Shown here one piece after another: positions 44,283-53,308 of a stretch of DNA of 64,000 nt. The DNA comes from HNR sp040400085 (lineage in GTDB: Bacteria > Actinomycetota > Actinomycetes > Actinomycetales > Microbacteriaceae). The position numbers and the translations under genes were made by a program. The stretch covers positions 6,578-70,577 of the forward strand of contig JBBAQX010000022.1 in the NCBI GenBank assembly GCA_040400085.1, read 5' to 3'. Position 1 is the first letter of the stretch; each line of letters begins with the position of its first letter. The notes under the pieces were generated by a model. The model saw only the letters and a list, made by a program, of their open reading frames with translations, was not told where the DNA came from and did not search any database.

Positions 44283-45287
44283 TTACTCGCCTGGATAGGC
44301 CAAGCCGATTTGCGCACGAATCGTATCCATCGTTCTCATCACGTCGAGAGTTCCCTGGTGCGTCATAACGGCACTTTCGGTTTTGCCCTGCTCGATAAGG
44401 TGGGATGCCTCGATAAACTGTCGCCCATGACCGGAAGCGATGACATGCTCCGGCCCCATTTCAGAGGGAGAATAGCGCTCAATGACTTCCCGTGCGGAGT
44501 TGTACACGGTAAACCCGCTGGGCGCGTACCAGACCTCGTCCACAACAATAAATCCTTCGGTACCGATGATCGTTGCGCCGTTTGGGCCAGACGCATCGCT
44601 CGCAGAGGTACTCGTGGCAATCAGTCCGTCGGGATAGGTCATCGTGGTTACTACCTGGGCATCTGCCCCCGTTTCTTTGAACCTGGCCACGGCAGAGATC
44701 GACTGCGGAACACCGAAAAGGTCGTGGGTGAACGAGAGAGGGTACACCGCTAAGTCCAAGAGCGCCCCACCTCCGAGCCGAAGATCATTGATTCGGTGTT
44801 CGGGAGCTTCGGTTAACCGCTGGCAGTGGTTGGCAGTGATCGAACGGATGGGCCCGAGAACACCGCTACGGACAACCTCGCGAATTCTCTGCATGTGAGG
44901 AAGAAAACGCGTCCACATTGCCTCCATAACAAAGAGGCCATTCTGACGACCGGCATCCATAATTTCCTGCGCCTCAGCCAGGTTTACCGTAAACGCTTTC
45001 TCCACGAGAACGTGCTTTCCTGCGTTCAGGGCGAGAAGGGCATTATCGCGATGCATAGGATGCGGTGTTGCAATATACACAGCATCGATTTGTGGATCGT
45101 TGACCAGTTCCTCGTAGCTGCCGTGAGCCTTGTCAAGCGAAAAGTGATCGGCAAATTTCTGGGCCTGTTTGCGTGTCCTAGAACCGACGGCGCTGACGTT
45201 TAGCCCCTCAGCGATGACAGCTGCCGTGACCGTTCTTGCGATTCCCCCTGTCGCGAGAATCCCCCACCGTATTGACCGTGACACCAT
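44283..45287 (-). CDS. Gfo/Idh/MocA-family oxidoreductase
   Basis: 334-residue NAD(P)-dependent sugar or inositol dehydrogenase-like protein. The Rossmann fold starts with WGILATGGIARTVTAAV, and the EKAFTVN segment has the conserved lysine (GKHVLVEKAF). The C-terminal domain has ALLDLAVYPLSF. Substrate unknown; a distinct binding site could make it a trans-dihydrodiol-dehydrogenase-like member. Confidence 0.89.
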   Translation of the reverse strand: MVSRSIRWGILATGGIARTVTAAVIAEGLNVSAVGSRTRKQAQKFADHFSLDKAHGSYEELVNDPQIDAVYIATPHPMHRDNALLALNAGKHVLVEKAFTVNLAEAQEIMDAGRQNGLFVMEAMWTRFLPHMQRIREVVRSGVLGPIRSITANHCQRLTEAPEHRINDLRLGGGALLDLAVYPLSFTHDLFGVPQSISAVARFKETGADAQVVTTMTYPDGLIATSTSASDASGPNGATIIGTEGFIVVDEVWYAPSGFTVYNSAREVIERYSPSEMGPEHVIASGHGRQFIEASHLIEQGKTESAVMTHQGTLDVMRTMDTIRAQIGLAYPGE

Positions 45288-45365
45288 CAGCTCTCCTAAC
45301 CGTCGACTTCAACCTCGTCGCCTTCCCAAGCCTAGCTGGTAGCGTTGTTTCGGAACGGAGCACAC

Positions 45366-46349
45366 ATGACAATCATGATCAACAGCACCTATGTGGACGG
45401 CAAATTACATCACCGTTCTTCCTCTCTTGAAGAGACCTACGAGCGGCTGCATCAGACGGGCGGCGTCGCGTACATCGTTTTACACGAACCTCCGGAGAGC
45501 GAGCTTAAGTCCGTTGCCCAGGAGTTTAACCTCCACGAACTCGCCGTTGAGGATGCGATGGGTGGGCATCAGCGGGCAAAACTGGAACGGTACGGTCATA
45601 CGCTCTTTATTGTGCTCCGGCCCGCCGTTTACCTAGACGACGAGGAACGCGTCGAGTTCGGCGAGATCCACGTCTTTGTAGGCCCTAACTTTTTTATCGG
45701 AGTGATCAAGGTCGAGGCGGGAAGCACGCAGCTCCTCCCCAGGAGCCTCGCGCGATTGGAGCGCAAACCCGAGCTCCTCGCGGTGGGCCCCCAATCCTTG
45801 CTTTATTCGCTGTTTGATTCTGTTGTAGACGGGTATGGACCCGTCGTCGACGGCCTGGAACAGGACATCGACCAGATCGAGGAACAACTCTTCGCCGGTA
45901 ACTCCGAGGTCTCTCGTCGCATTTACGAGCTTTTCGGCGAAGTCATCGAGTTTCAGCGGGCAACCCGACCGCTCATGGAGATGCTCAACGGTCTGTTGCG
46001 TGGCGCGGATAAGTACGGCCTGCCGGTAGAAATTCAGCGCCGGTTTAGGGACGTTCGGGACCACGTCATCCGCATTGTTGAGCGCTCCGAGTCGTTTAGG
46101 GCTCTCCTGCAAAATGCGCTGACGGTAAACGCGACGCTTGTCGCCCAGCAGCAAAACGATGACACGAAACGCATCTCGGCCTGGGCCGCTATCATCTTTG
46201 CGCCGACACTCATCGGTGCCATCTACGGAATGAACTTCGATGAGATGCCCGAGCTTCATTGGACATGGGGATATCCCCTCGCGCTGGTGTCGATGGCCGT
46301 CTTCGCCGGAGTTCTTTACGGAGCCTTTAAATGGAAGAAATGGTTGTAG
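45366..46349 (+). CDS. corA: CorA magnesium/cobalt transporter
   Basis: About 327 residues. Long cytoplasmic alpha/beta funnel, then two C-terminal helices with the selectivity motif in AIYGMNFDEMPEL. The tail FKWKKWL is basic, as usual. Start ATG 45366 has GGAG five bases upstream; an in-frame start at 45345 lacks one. Its stop touches the convergent MarR gene. Confidence 0.93.
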   Translation: MTIMINSTYVDGKLHHRSSSLEETYERLHQTGGVAYIVLHEPPESELKSVAQEFNLHELAVEDAMGGHQRAKLERYGHTLFIVLRPAVYLDDEERVEFGEIHVFVGPNFFIGVIKVEAGSTQLLPRSLARLERKPELLAVGPQSLLYSLFDSVVDGYGPVVDGLEQDIDQIEEQLFAGNSEVSRRIYELFGEVIEFQRATRPLMEMLNGLLRGADKYGLPVEIQRRFRDVRDHVIRIVERSESFRALLQNALTVNATLVAQQQNDDTKRISAWAAIIFAPTLIGAIYGMNFDEMPELHWTWGYPLALVSMAVFAGVLYGAFKWKKWL

Positions 46350-46826
46350 TCAGGATTCGTCGGCGGGCAAAATCTGGTGATAGGTTGCCTCAACGCGACT
46401 CAGATAACGCTCGATAACCTCTCGCTCCGCAGCGGAGAATTCATCGAGCACCCCGTCAACTCTAAAGATCATAGGGTAGAGAATAGATCTTGCGCGTTTG
46501 GTAGATTCGGGGGTGGCTGAGACCAGCACGCTCCGCCTGTCTTTTGGATTCGGGCCGCGCACGGTATGCCCCATTGCGGTTAGCCTATCGACAGAGGTGG
46601 TCACGGATGCCGTGCTTATTTCGAGCCGATTCGCGATCTCAGTGGGACTCAGTGGCCCTGCCATGATGAGATGCTCCATGGCCTCCAGGTCCGTTCGATT
46701 TACACCTAGCTCTTTGGCGAGGTGTTTCTCAAACTGGTCCCCCAGCTCCATGATATTGCGCAGCATAATGCTCTCAGGGCTGACCGGCCCTCGCGGCATC
46801 TCGCGGCCCACCGAATTCGTTTGCAT
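46350..46826 (-). CDS. MarR-family regulator, probable CrtR counterpart
   Basis: 158-residue winged-helix regulator with LSPTEIANRLEISTASVTTSVDRLTAMGHTVRGPNPKDRRSVLVS. It is divergent from an MMPL transporter gene, 68 bases away. In Corynebacterium glutamicum the MarR-type CrtR is divergent from crtE and an MMPL gene (cg0722) and responds to geranylgeranyl diphosphate. Here the same regulator-MMPL pair stands 30 kb from the crt genes, yet the intergenic region shares a motif with the idi promoter. I infer control of carotenoid synthesis; the ligand is not proven. Confidence 0.75.
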   Translation of the reverse strand: MQTNSVGREMPRGPVSPESIMLRNIMELGDQFEKHLAKELGVNRTDLEAMEHLIMAGPLSPTEIANRLEISTASVTTSVDRLTAMGHTVRGPNPKDRRSVLVSATPESTKRARSILYPMIFRVDGVLDEFSAAEREVIERYLSRVEATYHQILPADES

Positions 46827-46867
46827 AGAACCTAGTTTATCTGTATCTTGGTTAAATTGACTAGTAA

Positions 46868-46884
46868 TTAGACTTTCTAACTAA
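46868..46884. promoter_or_regulatory. Putative CrtR operator between the MarR and MMPL genes
   Basis: TTAGACTTTCTAACTAA contains a TTAG-N9-CTAA dyad. Fifteen bases of it (46869-46883) match the idi upstream region at 12 positions. ACTAGT, also seen in half-site form before idi, lies just upstream at 46860-46865. It stands eleven bases before the MMPL TTG start and could control both divergent genes. Confidence 0.5.
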
Positions 46885-46894
46885 AGGCCTTACA

Positions 46895-48994
46895 TTGAAA
46901 AAAATCACCGAGTTCGTTTCAGGTAAACGCACCTCGTGGATAGTCCTGGTTCTTGCCGGGCTAGCCGCATCGCTTATTTTTGCCCTCGGATCGGGCCTTT
47001 CAGGTGAAACCTCACCGGGAAGCGGCCTCCCGGACTCTGCAGAATCCTCGAAGGTCTCAGAACTGCAGAAAAATTTACCAGGAGCTGACTCAACCTCGGC
47101 AATCGTCGTTTTCAGCAGGGACGGTAAGACCCTCACGGCTGAAGACATACAGGCCGTTGGAGAGTCAGCAAAAGCGCTCTCGGAATTCGCGGAGGGCAAC
47201 TTCGTTCCGCCCCCGACCGTCTCCGAAGATAAGACAGTGGCAATCGTCGCAGTACCCCTAACGGTCGAGTCAGATGTATCGGCACAGGAGTCTCGAGCAG
47301 ACGACATCAGAAAAACGGCAAACGAGAACCTTCCCGACGGATTGAAGGCATTGCTTTCTGGACCGGAGGGCTTTGCCGTAGATATTGCGAACGTCTTTAA
47401 GGGCGCAAACTTCACCCTCTTACTCACAACTGTCATCGTTGTGGCAATTCTGCTCATCATCACCTACCGCAGCCCCTGGCTCTGGCTTGTTCCGCTCGTG
47501 GTAGTTGGCCTCGCAGATGCTGTCTCCGGAATCGTGGCAGCACGGGTCGCATCACTCTTTGATATTGTGCTGGATGCCTCAACGACAGGCATCCTGTCAA
47601 TTCTTGTCTTCGGAGCTGGCACAAACTACGCCCTCCTGCTAATAGCCAGATACCGGGATGAACTGCGCGAGTTCCAGGACAGACGAGCCGCAATGGCTCG
47701 TGCGCTTCAGGGTGCAGGGCCGGCGGTCATCGCCAGCGGTAGCACCGTTGTCCTCAGCCTGTTGACCCTTCTCTTCGCCGAGCTTCAGGGCAACCGCGCG
47801 CTGGGTATTGCCTGTGCCACCGGCGTCGTTGTCGCCATGCTCTTTGCCCTCCTGTTGCTTCCCGCCGCCCTCGTCACATTTGGTCGCGGATTGTTCTGGC
47901 CATACATCCCTCAGTTTGGCTCGGTTGCGACAACCGAAAAGGGCGTCTGGTTCAAGCTGGGTACTGCCGTCTCCAAAAAGCCTGTCGTGGTTGCCATCAT
48001 CGGGGCTGCAATACTCGGAGCTCTGTCGCTCGGCGCAACCCAGGTACAAATCGGGCTCTCGAAGACAGAACGATTCACGTCGGTTCCGGAAGCAGTCGTT
48101 GGCCAAAATATCATCGCCGATGCCTTCCCCGCGGGAAGCGGTTCGCCAACAATCGTCATCGCGAACCTGGATTACGCGAAAGAGGTTGAAGCCGCAGCCA
48201 ACAAGGTTGACGGTGTTGCGTCCGCAAAGGTAGGCGTAAATAACGACGATATAGTTCAGATAGATGTGACCCTTAAGGCCTCGGCAGAGACGCAAGAAGC
48301 TTTCGATACCATCGATTCACTTCGAACATCGCTACACAAAATCGATGGTGCGGACGCACTCGTTGGCGGCGGAGACGCTCAAAGCCTGGATGAAAAACGG
48401 GCACAGCAGCATGATCAAAACCTGGTTATTCCGCTCGTCTTAGCGATCGTATTCCTCATCCTCGTTCTACTCCTCCGCGCCCTGGTTGCACCGATCCTCC
48501 TGCTGCTTACAGTCGTGGCATCGTTCTTCGCCAGCTTGGGAGCGGGATGGCTCTTGTTCGAGTCGGTATTCGGCTTCCCCGCAATCGACACGAACGTCGT
48601 GCTGTTCAGCTTCCTCTTCCTGGTGGCGCTAGGCGTTGACTACAACATCTTCCTCGTGACCCGGGCAAAGGAAGAGTCGGCTCAACACGGAACAAAGAAC
48701 GGAATGATACGCGCCCTCGCTTCCACAGGTGGCGTGATTACGAGCGCGGGAATCCTCCTCGCCGCCGTATTCGCCGTCCTCGGAGTGCTGCCGCTCATCA
48801 CCCTGACCCAGATCGGCATCATCGTGTGCATCGGTGTCCTGCTCGATACGCTGCTCGTGAGAACGGTCATCGTGCCTGCTCTCACGTTTATCGCAGGGGA
48901 CCGCTTCTGGCTACCGGGAAAGCTCTCGCGTACAGCGGGTGAAGCGGGCAAGGCAGAGGCCGCCGCCGCTGAAGCAGTAGCGACCGCAAAGTAG
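46895..48994 (+). CDS. MMPL-family RND transporter
   Basis: 699-residue membrane protein with two similar halves, each with one helix, an outer domain and five helices. LLLTTVIVVAILLIITYRSPWLWLVPL and the proton-relay type helices VFGAGTNYALLLIARYRDELRE and LGVDYNIFLVTRAKEE are signatures. TTG start with AAAGG seven bases upstream. MMPL proteins export lipids or lipid-like molecules; the cg0722 protein of the Corynebacterium carotenoid operon is of this family, so movement of carotenoid or an isoprenoid is possible but unproven. Confidence 0.89.
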   Translation: MKKITEFVSGKRTSWIVLVLAGLAASLIFALGSGLSGETSPGSGLPDSAESSKVSELQKNLPGADSTSAIVVFSRDGKTLTAEDIQAVGESAKALSEFAEGNFVPPPTVSEDKTVAIVAVPLTVESDVSAQESRADDIRKTANENLPDGLKALLSGPEGFAVDIANVFKGANFTLLLTTVIVVAILLIITYRSPWLWLVPLVVVGLADAVSGIVAARVASLFDIVLDASTTGILSILVFGAGTNYALLLIARYRDELREFQDRRAAMARALQGAGPAVIASGSTVVLSLLTLLFAELQGNRALGIACATGVVVAMLFALLLLPAALVTFGRGLFWPYIPQFGSVATTEKGVWFKLGTAVSKKPVVVAIIGAAILGALSLGATQVQIGLSKTERFTSVPEAVVGQNIIADAFPAGSGSPTIVIANLDYAKEVEAAANKVDGVASAKVGVNNDDIVQIDVTLKASAETQEAFDTIDSLRTSLHKIDGADALVGGGDAQSLDEKRAQQHDQNLVIPLVLAIVFLILVLLLRALVAPILLLLTVVASFFASLGAGWLLFESVFGFPAIDTNVVLFSFLFLVALGVDYNIFLVTRAKEESAQHGTKNGMIRALASTGGVITSAGILLAAVFAVLGVLPLITLTQIGIIVCIGVLLDTLLVRTVIVPALTFIAGDRFWLPGKLSRTAGEAGKAEAAAAEAVATAK

Positions 48995-49010
48995 ACTAAA
49001 CCCCGAAAGG

Positions 49011-50453
49011 TTAAATGCCGAGATCGGGGATGCCCAGACCGAAGACTCTCTTCAGGGCCGTACGTGCAGCGTAGTAACCGTTCATACCGTGCACGGACGG
49101 CCCCGGAGGTGTTGAGGAAGACCCAAGAAAAACATCTGGGAGCGGCGTAGCCCAGGGCGTCGATGAGACGACAGGGCGTTTTATCATCTGTCGCAGGTCG
49201 ACAGCCCCACCCAGAAAATCACCGCCGACATAGTTGGCGTTATGGATCGACAGATCGGATGCCGTACGAGCCGACACCCCGATAATAACGTCACGGAAAC
49301 CGGGCGCATGTTTCTCAATCTCGGTGATCATCTTCTCGGATAAATCAGCGGTCGAACCGTTCGGCACGTGGGTGTAGGCCCACAGGGTGTGTTTACCTTC
49401 CGGAGCCCTCGACGGATCGAAAAGCGACGGTTGGGTCGCCAAAATATACGGATTCTCAGCGTATCTCCCGTGGGCAACCGCGCTCTCCGCCGCGGCGATT
49501 GAGGCCCGCGTTCCGCCGAGGTGCACGGTCGGACTCAGCGCGATCCTACTGTCTTTCCAGGGAACGGGTTCCGAAAGCGCGAGGTCGATCTTAAACGCTC
49601 CCGCGCCGCGGCGATATCGCCCGAGGGCACGAGCGTATCGTGAGGGAAGGCGCCCCGCGGCGAGCCGGGCAAAGGAATTGGGCGAGACGTCGAGGATAGT
49701 GGCGCGGGCATCCCCCACGTGATCGAGGTGAGAGATAGTCTGGCCGGTCACGATCTTGCCGCCGTGTTCGACGAAGTCGCGCGCCATGGCATCGGCAATC
49801 GATTGCGAACCGCCAACGGGAACCGGCCAGCCGCGGGTATGTCCCAGCACGGCAAGACTCAGGCCTGCACCTGCCGTGGCCAGGCTCGGCTGGGCTCCGG
49901 GTATATGCGCGGTCGCGCCCGCCAACAGCGCTGGAGCGTGTTCCCCCGCGAAACGCAGGGAATCTAACGCGCTACCCTGTTCAAGTGTTCGCAGCCCGAG
50001 GAACAGCGCGCCCAGCGGGTCGCGAGGAACCTGGAGTAATTGGTCGAGGGTGAATCGGGTGATACCTTCGCTATGCCTGATCAGCGGGGCAAACAGGGCC
50101 TTCCACGCCGCCCCGTCGGCTCCGAGTTCGGCAGCCGTACGTTCGATATCGCGATAGGCCACTGCGGCGGGTGCATTCTCGAACGGATGCACATATGACG
50201 CATCCGGCACGACAAAACTCATGCGCTGCGCTAACCCAAACGCACGGAAAAACGGCGAGGCAAGAGCCTGCGGGTGCACGGCAGAACATTCGTCGTGCAG
50301 AAAACCGGGAAGAGTAAGCTCGCTCGTGCGAAGGCCTCCCCCGATGGTTTCCTCAGCCTCATAGAGGGTGACGGACAAGCCTGCGCGGGCTGCGACTACC
50401 GCAGCGGCGAGGCCATTGGGGCCGGCTCCGACAACCGCTACATCGTCAGCCAT
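49011..50453 (-). CDS. CrtI-like FAD-dependent oxidoreductase
   Basis: 480-residue flavoprotein with DVAVVGAGPNGLAAAVVAARAGLSVTLYEAEETIGGG and a C-terminal FAD segment VHGMNGYYAARTALKRVFG. It belongs to the broad phytoene-desaturase/retinol-saturase-like superfamily, but is distinct from the operon CrtI. Seventeen bases separate its stop from that of the MMPL gene, so they are convergent. A role in carotenoid modification is conceivable from its neighbours only. Substrate unknown. Confidence 0.83.
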   Translation of the reverse strand: MADDVAVVGAGPNGLAAAVVAARAGLSVTLYEAEETIGGGLRTSELTLPGFLHDECSAVHPQALASPFFRAFGLAQRMSFVVPDASYVHPFENAPAAVAYRDIERTAAELGADGAAWKALFAPLIRHSEGITRFTLDQLLQVPRDPLGALFLGLRTLEQGSALDSLRFAGEHAPALLAGATAHIPGAQPSLATAGAGLSLAVLGHTRGWPVPVGGSQSIADAMARDFVEHGGKIVTGQTISHLDHVGDARATILDVSPNSFARLAAGRLPSRYARALGRYRRGAGAFKIDLALSEPVPWKDSRIALSPTVHLGGTRASIAAAESAVAHGRYAENPYILATQPSLFDPSRAPEGKHTLWAYTHVPNGSTADLSEKMITEIEKHAPGFRDVIIGVSARTASDLSIHNANYVGGDFLGGAVDLRQMIKRPVVSSTPWATPLPDVFLGSSSTPPGPSVHGMNGYYAARTALKRVFGLGIPDLGI

Positions 50454-50595
50454 GTGTGTGCCTCAAACCGATACTCATACGTCGAGAGTATCAGGATCAC
50501 GCCGACCATTCGTTATGTTTCTCACCTGTTGCTCAGCAAGCGTTCCAGCGGTTAGTGATAGCTTAGGCAAACGGTAAGAATCGATTGGGAGTGTG

Positions 50596-50955
50596 ATGCC
50601 GGCAGAAAAGCGACGCCGAAATCGCGCGTTCTGCCTGCCCACTTTTCTGCTGGCCCTTGCGATTTTTATGCCTGCTTTGTCAGTTTTAGGGACGGGTGGG
50701 GTTGAGGGCGGCGCTGTTATTTCGGCAGGCGTTGACTCCCCGAACGTGGTTTCGCCGGGAACAAATTATGACGGCAACCCGCTAGACGATCTCGATCCGA
50801 CCGACCGATCGCAATCGCATCATTACTATCAGGTCGAACAGCACACGTTAAGTCCCGAAGACGAACCTCAGGTTGTGAGCTTCGCGGAGACCCGTTACCA
50901 GACCCCACTTCTTGATTGGTATCAGGAGGCCCCGACGCCTCCACCAGACGCATAG
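50596..50955 (+). CDS. Small exported or membrane protein of unknown function
   Basis: 119 residues. N-terminal basic segment and one helix (FLLALAIFMPALSVLGTGG) suggest a signal peptide or anchor. The rest is hydrophilic, acidic and tyrosine-rich, with no domain I recognise, and ends in a proline run. ATG 50596 has GGGAG upstream; a GTG directly before it is the alternative. It may share a transcript with the LCP gene. Confidence 0.55.
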   Translation: MPAEKRRRNRAFCLPTFLLALAIFMPALSVLGTGGVEGGAVISAGVDSPNVVSPGTNYDGNPLDDLDPTDRSQSHHYYQVEQHTLSPEDEPQVVSFAETRYQTPLLDWYQEAPTPPPDA

Positions 50956-51042
50956 GATCGCGCAACAGCTTCTGCGGCGCACGAGTACTTTCCTATTCGC
51001 TTGGCATCACCTATGCCTTGGCATGCATCTGATTGGACCATC

Positions 51043-52356
51043 ATGAAAAAACCGTCTTACCCAACCCCAAAAACCGTAATTCGCCGCAGCCCCAGGGTCC
51101 GCCGCCGAATCTTTATCGTGATCGCGAGCGTTCTCACCCTCGTGCTCGGCGGAACGGCCGCTATCGCCTACACCGTGTATCACGATGTCGCTAACGGGAT
51201 TCACCGCTCCGATTTCTCCCTGCCAGGGGCAGACGGGAACGGCGACTATCCGCAAAACACCGAGGAAACAAACATCCTCATCATGGGCCTCGACAGCCGC
51301 CTAGACCAGAACGGGGAAGCACTGCCAAGCACAGTCTACGAAGCGCTGCATGCCGGCGATGAGACAGACGGGGGCTATAACGCCAATGTGCTGATGCTCG
51401 TCCACGTCCCCGCGCACGGAGGCAAGGCCGTCGGCATCTCTATTCCCCGCGACAACTACGTCGAAATCTCGGGGGCACCGATGGGGGTCACCCACTCAAA
51501 GATCAAAGAAGCCTACGGTTTGGCGCTGAGCGAAAAGCTATCCACGCTCGCACAGCAGGCCGGGCTCAGCGACGACGAGGCCTATCAACAGGCCAGGGCT
51601 GCTGGGAGACAAGCACAGATTTCCACGGTGTCCCACTTTCTCGGAGATGTTCCCATCGATCACTTTATTGAGATGACCATGGCGGGTTTCTACAGCATCG
51701 CCCAGACGATCGCACCCGTACAGGTCTGCCTCATCAACGCAACGGAGGATGCCTACTCCGGCGCGGACTTTCGGCAGGGCATCCAGGAACTGAGTGCGGA
51801 GCAGGCCATGAGTTTTGTACGCCAGCGACGCGACACGGGTACAAGCGGCGTGGAGCTGACAGATCTAGATCGCACGCGACGCCAGCAGGCCTTCCTCGTC
51901 TCCCTTGGCGTCAAGCTCACAGATAAGGGAACACTGACAAACGTGGGTACTCTGAAGTCGCTCCTTGATGTGGTCAAGGAGCACGTCGCCCTCGACACGC
52001 AGTTTGATCTGCTGAGCTTCGCGTCCACCGCCTCCGACCTCGCGCGCGGGAACCTCAGCTTCGTCACCCTACCCATCGACAGATTCTCGACCGTGAATGG
52101 GAGCTCGGTGAACCTGGTGGACCTCGACGAAATACACTCGATGGTGCGGGGCCTGCTGCACCCGACAGACCCTACGCAAGCGGCCGGGGAACCAGCCGAT
52201 ACGCCCGATCAATCGACGGGGCAATCGGCCGAGCATCCGTCAATCGAGACGCCACCGGCAGGGGCCAACCAACCGAGCAGCTCTGCTGACGGCACCACAG
52301 AGTACGAGAACTGGGAAATCCCGCTCAACGCCGGTTCGCTGCCGTGCGTCAATTAG
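51043..52356 (+). CDS. LCP-family (LytR-CpsA-Psr) glycopolymer transferase
   Basis: About 437 residues. A short basic inner segment, one helix (FIVIASVLTLVLGGTAAIAY), then the outer LCP domain: NILIMGLDSRLDQNG, NVLMLVHVPAHGGKAVGISIPRDNYV with the conserved arginine-aspartate, and SFVRQRRDT. A Pro/Thr/Ser tail ends the protein. LCP enzymes attach wall polymers such as arabinogalactan or teichoic-type chains to peptidoglycan. Start ATG 51043 chosen because it begins just before the basic stretch; an in-frame TTG at 51001 lies 14 codons upstream. Confidence 0.88.
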   Translation: MKKPSYPTPKTVIRRSPRVRRRIFIVIASVLTLVLGGTAAIAYTVYHDVANGIHRSDFSLPGADGNGDYPQNTEETNILIMGLDSRLDQNGEALPSTVYEALHAGDETDGGYNANVLMLVHVPAHGGKAVGISIPRDNYVEISGAPMGVTHSKIKEAYGLALSEKLSTLAQQAGLSDDEAYQQARAAGRQAQISTVSHFLGDVPIDHFIEMTMAGFYSIAQTIAPVQVCLINATEDAYSGADFRQGIQELSAEQAMSFVRQRRDTGTSGVELTDLDRTRRQQAFLVSLGVKLTDKGTLTNVGTLKSLLDVVKEHVALDTQFDLLSFASTASDLARGNLSFVTLPIDRFSTVNGSSVNLVDLDEIHSMVRGLLHPTDPTQAAGEPADTPDQSTGQSAEHPSIETPPAGANQPSSSADGTTEYENWEIPLNAGSLPCVN

Positions 52357-52533
52357 GTTCGAACGCTCTCCCCGGTAACCCTCGGCGTCGTTATGGTGCG
52401 ATCGGTTAGCTCGGGGTTCCCTACCGTTCGTCTGGACGGAAGGGACATCGCTCATCTCGATCATGGCCGCGCTTGGAGCGGTTCTCTCCTGCATTAAAAA
52501 CGATCACAAGAATAAACTAGAGCAGGAGGTCGT

Positions 52534-53241
52534 ATGAAAAAACCCACTGCTCTGCGGAGACACCGCCTTGGCTGCCTCGTCGTGCTGATCGTGTGCGCGG
52601 GAGCCCTCTTATTCACGTGGATTTTCGGTCTCGTAGCCTCAACAATTAACGCGGGTACCGGATGCGTACCCAGCGTTGGCCTCCCTGGAGACCCGGAAGG
52701 AATAGAGTATCTGGACGAGCTCACGGTGCAGACAACAACCGGAGAATCTCTCAGTCTGTGCGGGCCCCAGCTCGATAATGCCCGACACATACTCGCCACC
52801 GCGGATAGCCTGGCGGCGGGGCCAGACGCGTCAGCCATAGCCCTGATTACGGCTCTCCAGGAATCACACCTGACCGTGTATGCGAACACCGCGGCCGTGC
52901 CGGAGAGCGCGGACATTCCGCACGAACGAGACGGCAATGATCACGATTCTCTCGGCATCTTCCAGCAGCGCCCGTCCATGGGCTGGGGGACGCCAGCAGA
53001 GCTTATGGACCCGACTTCCTCAGCCCAGGCGTTTTTCGGTGGACACAATATTCGAGGGCGCCCTCCGGGACTTCTCGATATCGAGGGATGGGAGACGCTC
53101 TCGCCCGGCGAAGCCGCCCAACTCGTACAGGTTAGTAAGTATCCGGATGCCTACGATGCCTGGGTCCCTGCTGCTCATACGCTACTCGCGGAGCTCTCGG
53201 CTGAGAGGGACAGGTCCGGGAGTGACAGGGCCGGGGTTTAG
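52534..53241 (+). CDS. Membrane-anchored lysozyme-like protein
   Basis: 235 residues. One N-terminal helix (CLVVLIVCAGALLFTWIFGLVAS), then an outer domain with ALITALQESHLTVYAN, DHDSLGIFQQRPSMGWGTPAELMDP and EAAQLVQVSKYPDAYDAW. This pattern recurs in actinobacterial lytic-transglycosylase-like proteins; the glutamate in LQESHL is the likely catalytic acid. Two cysteines near 48 and 75 may pair. Good ribosome site AGGAGG before the ATG. A role in wall remodelling beside the LCP gene is inferred. Confidence 0.75.
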   Translation: MKKPTALRRHRLGCLVVLIVCAGALLFTWIFGLVASTINAGTGCVPSVGLPGDPEGIEYLDELTVQTTTGESLSLCGPQLDNARHILATADSLAAGPDASAIALITALQESHLTVYANTAAVPESADIPHERDGNDHDSLGIFQQRPSMGWGTPAELMDPTSSAQAFFGGHNIRGRPPGLLDIEGWETLSPGEAAQLVQVSKYPDAYDAWVPAAHTLLAELSAERDRSGSDRAGV

Positions 53242-53260
53242 CTGCGTGCCGTGGTCGGGG

Positions 53261-53308
53261 CCTTAGCCTTAGCCTTAGCCTTAGCCTTAGCCTTAGCCTT
53301 AGCCTTAG
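53261..53308. repeat. Eight perfect copies of the hexamer CCTTAG
   Basis: CCTTAG is repeated eight times without error. The TAA stop of the photolyase gene (53307-53305) lies in the last copy. Read on the minus strand in the photolyase frame every unit gives TAA-GGC, so slippage by whole units leaves the protein unchanged. Confidence 0.95.

Noticed and set aside
53261..53308. Repeat tract as a CRISPR array
   Set aside because: Six-base units without spacers and no cas genes.
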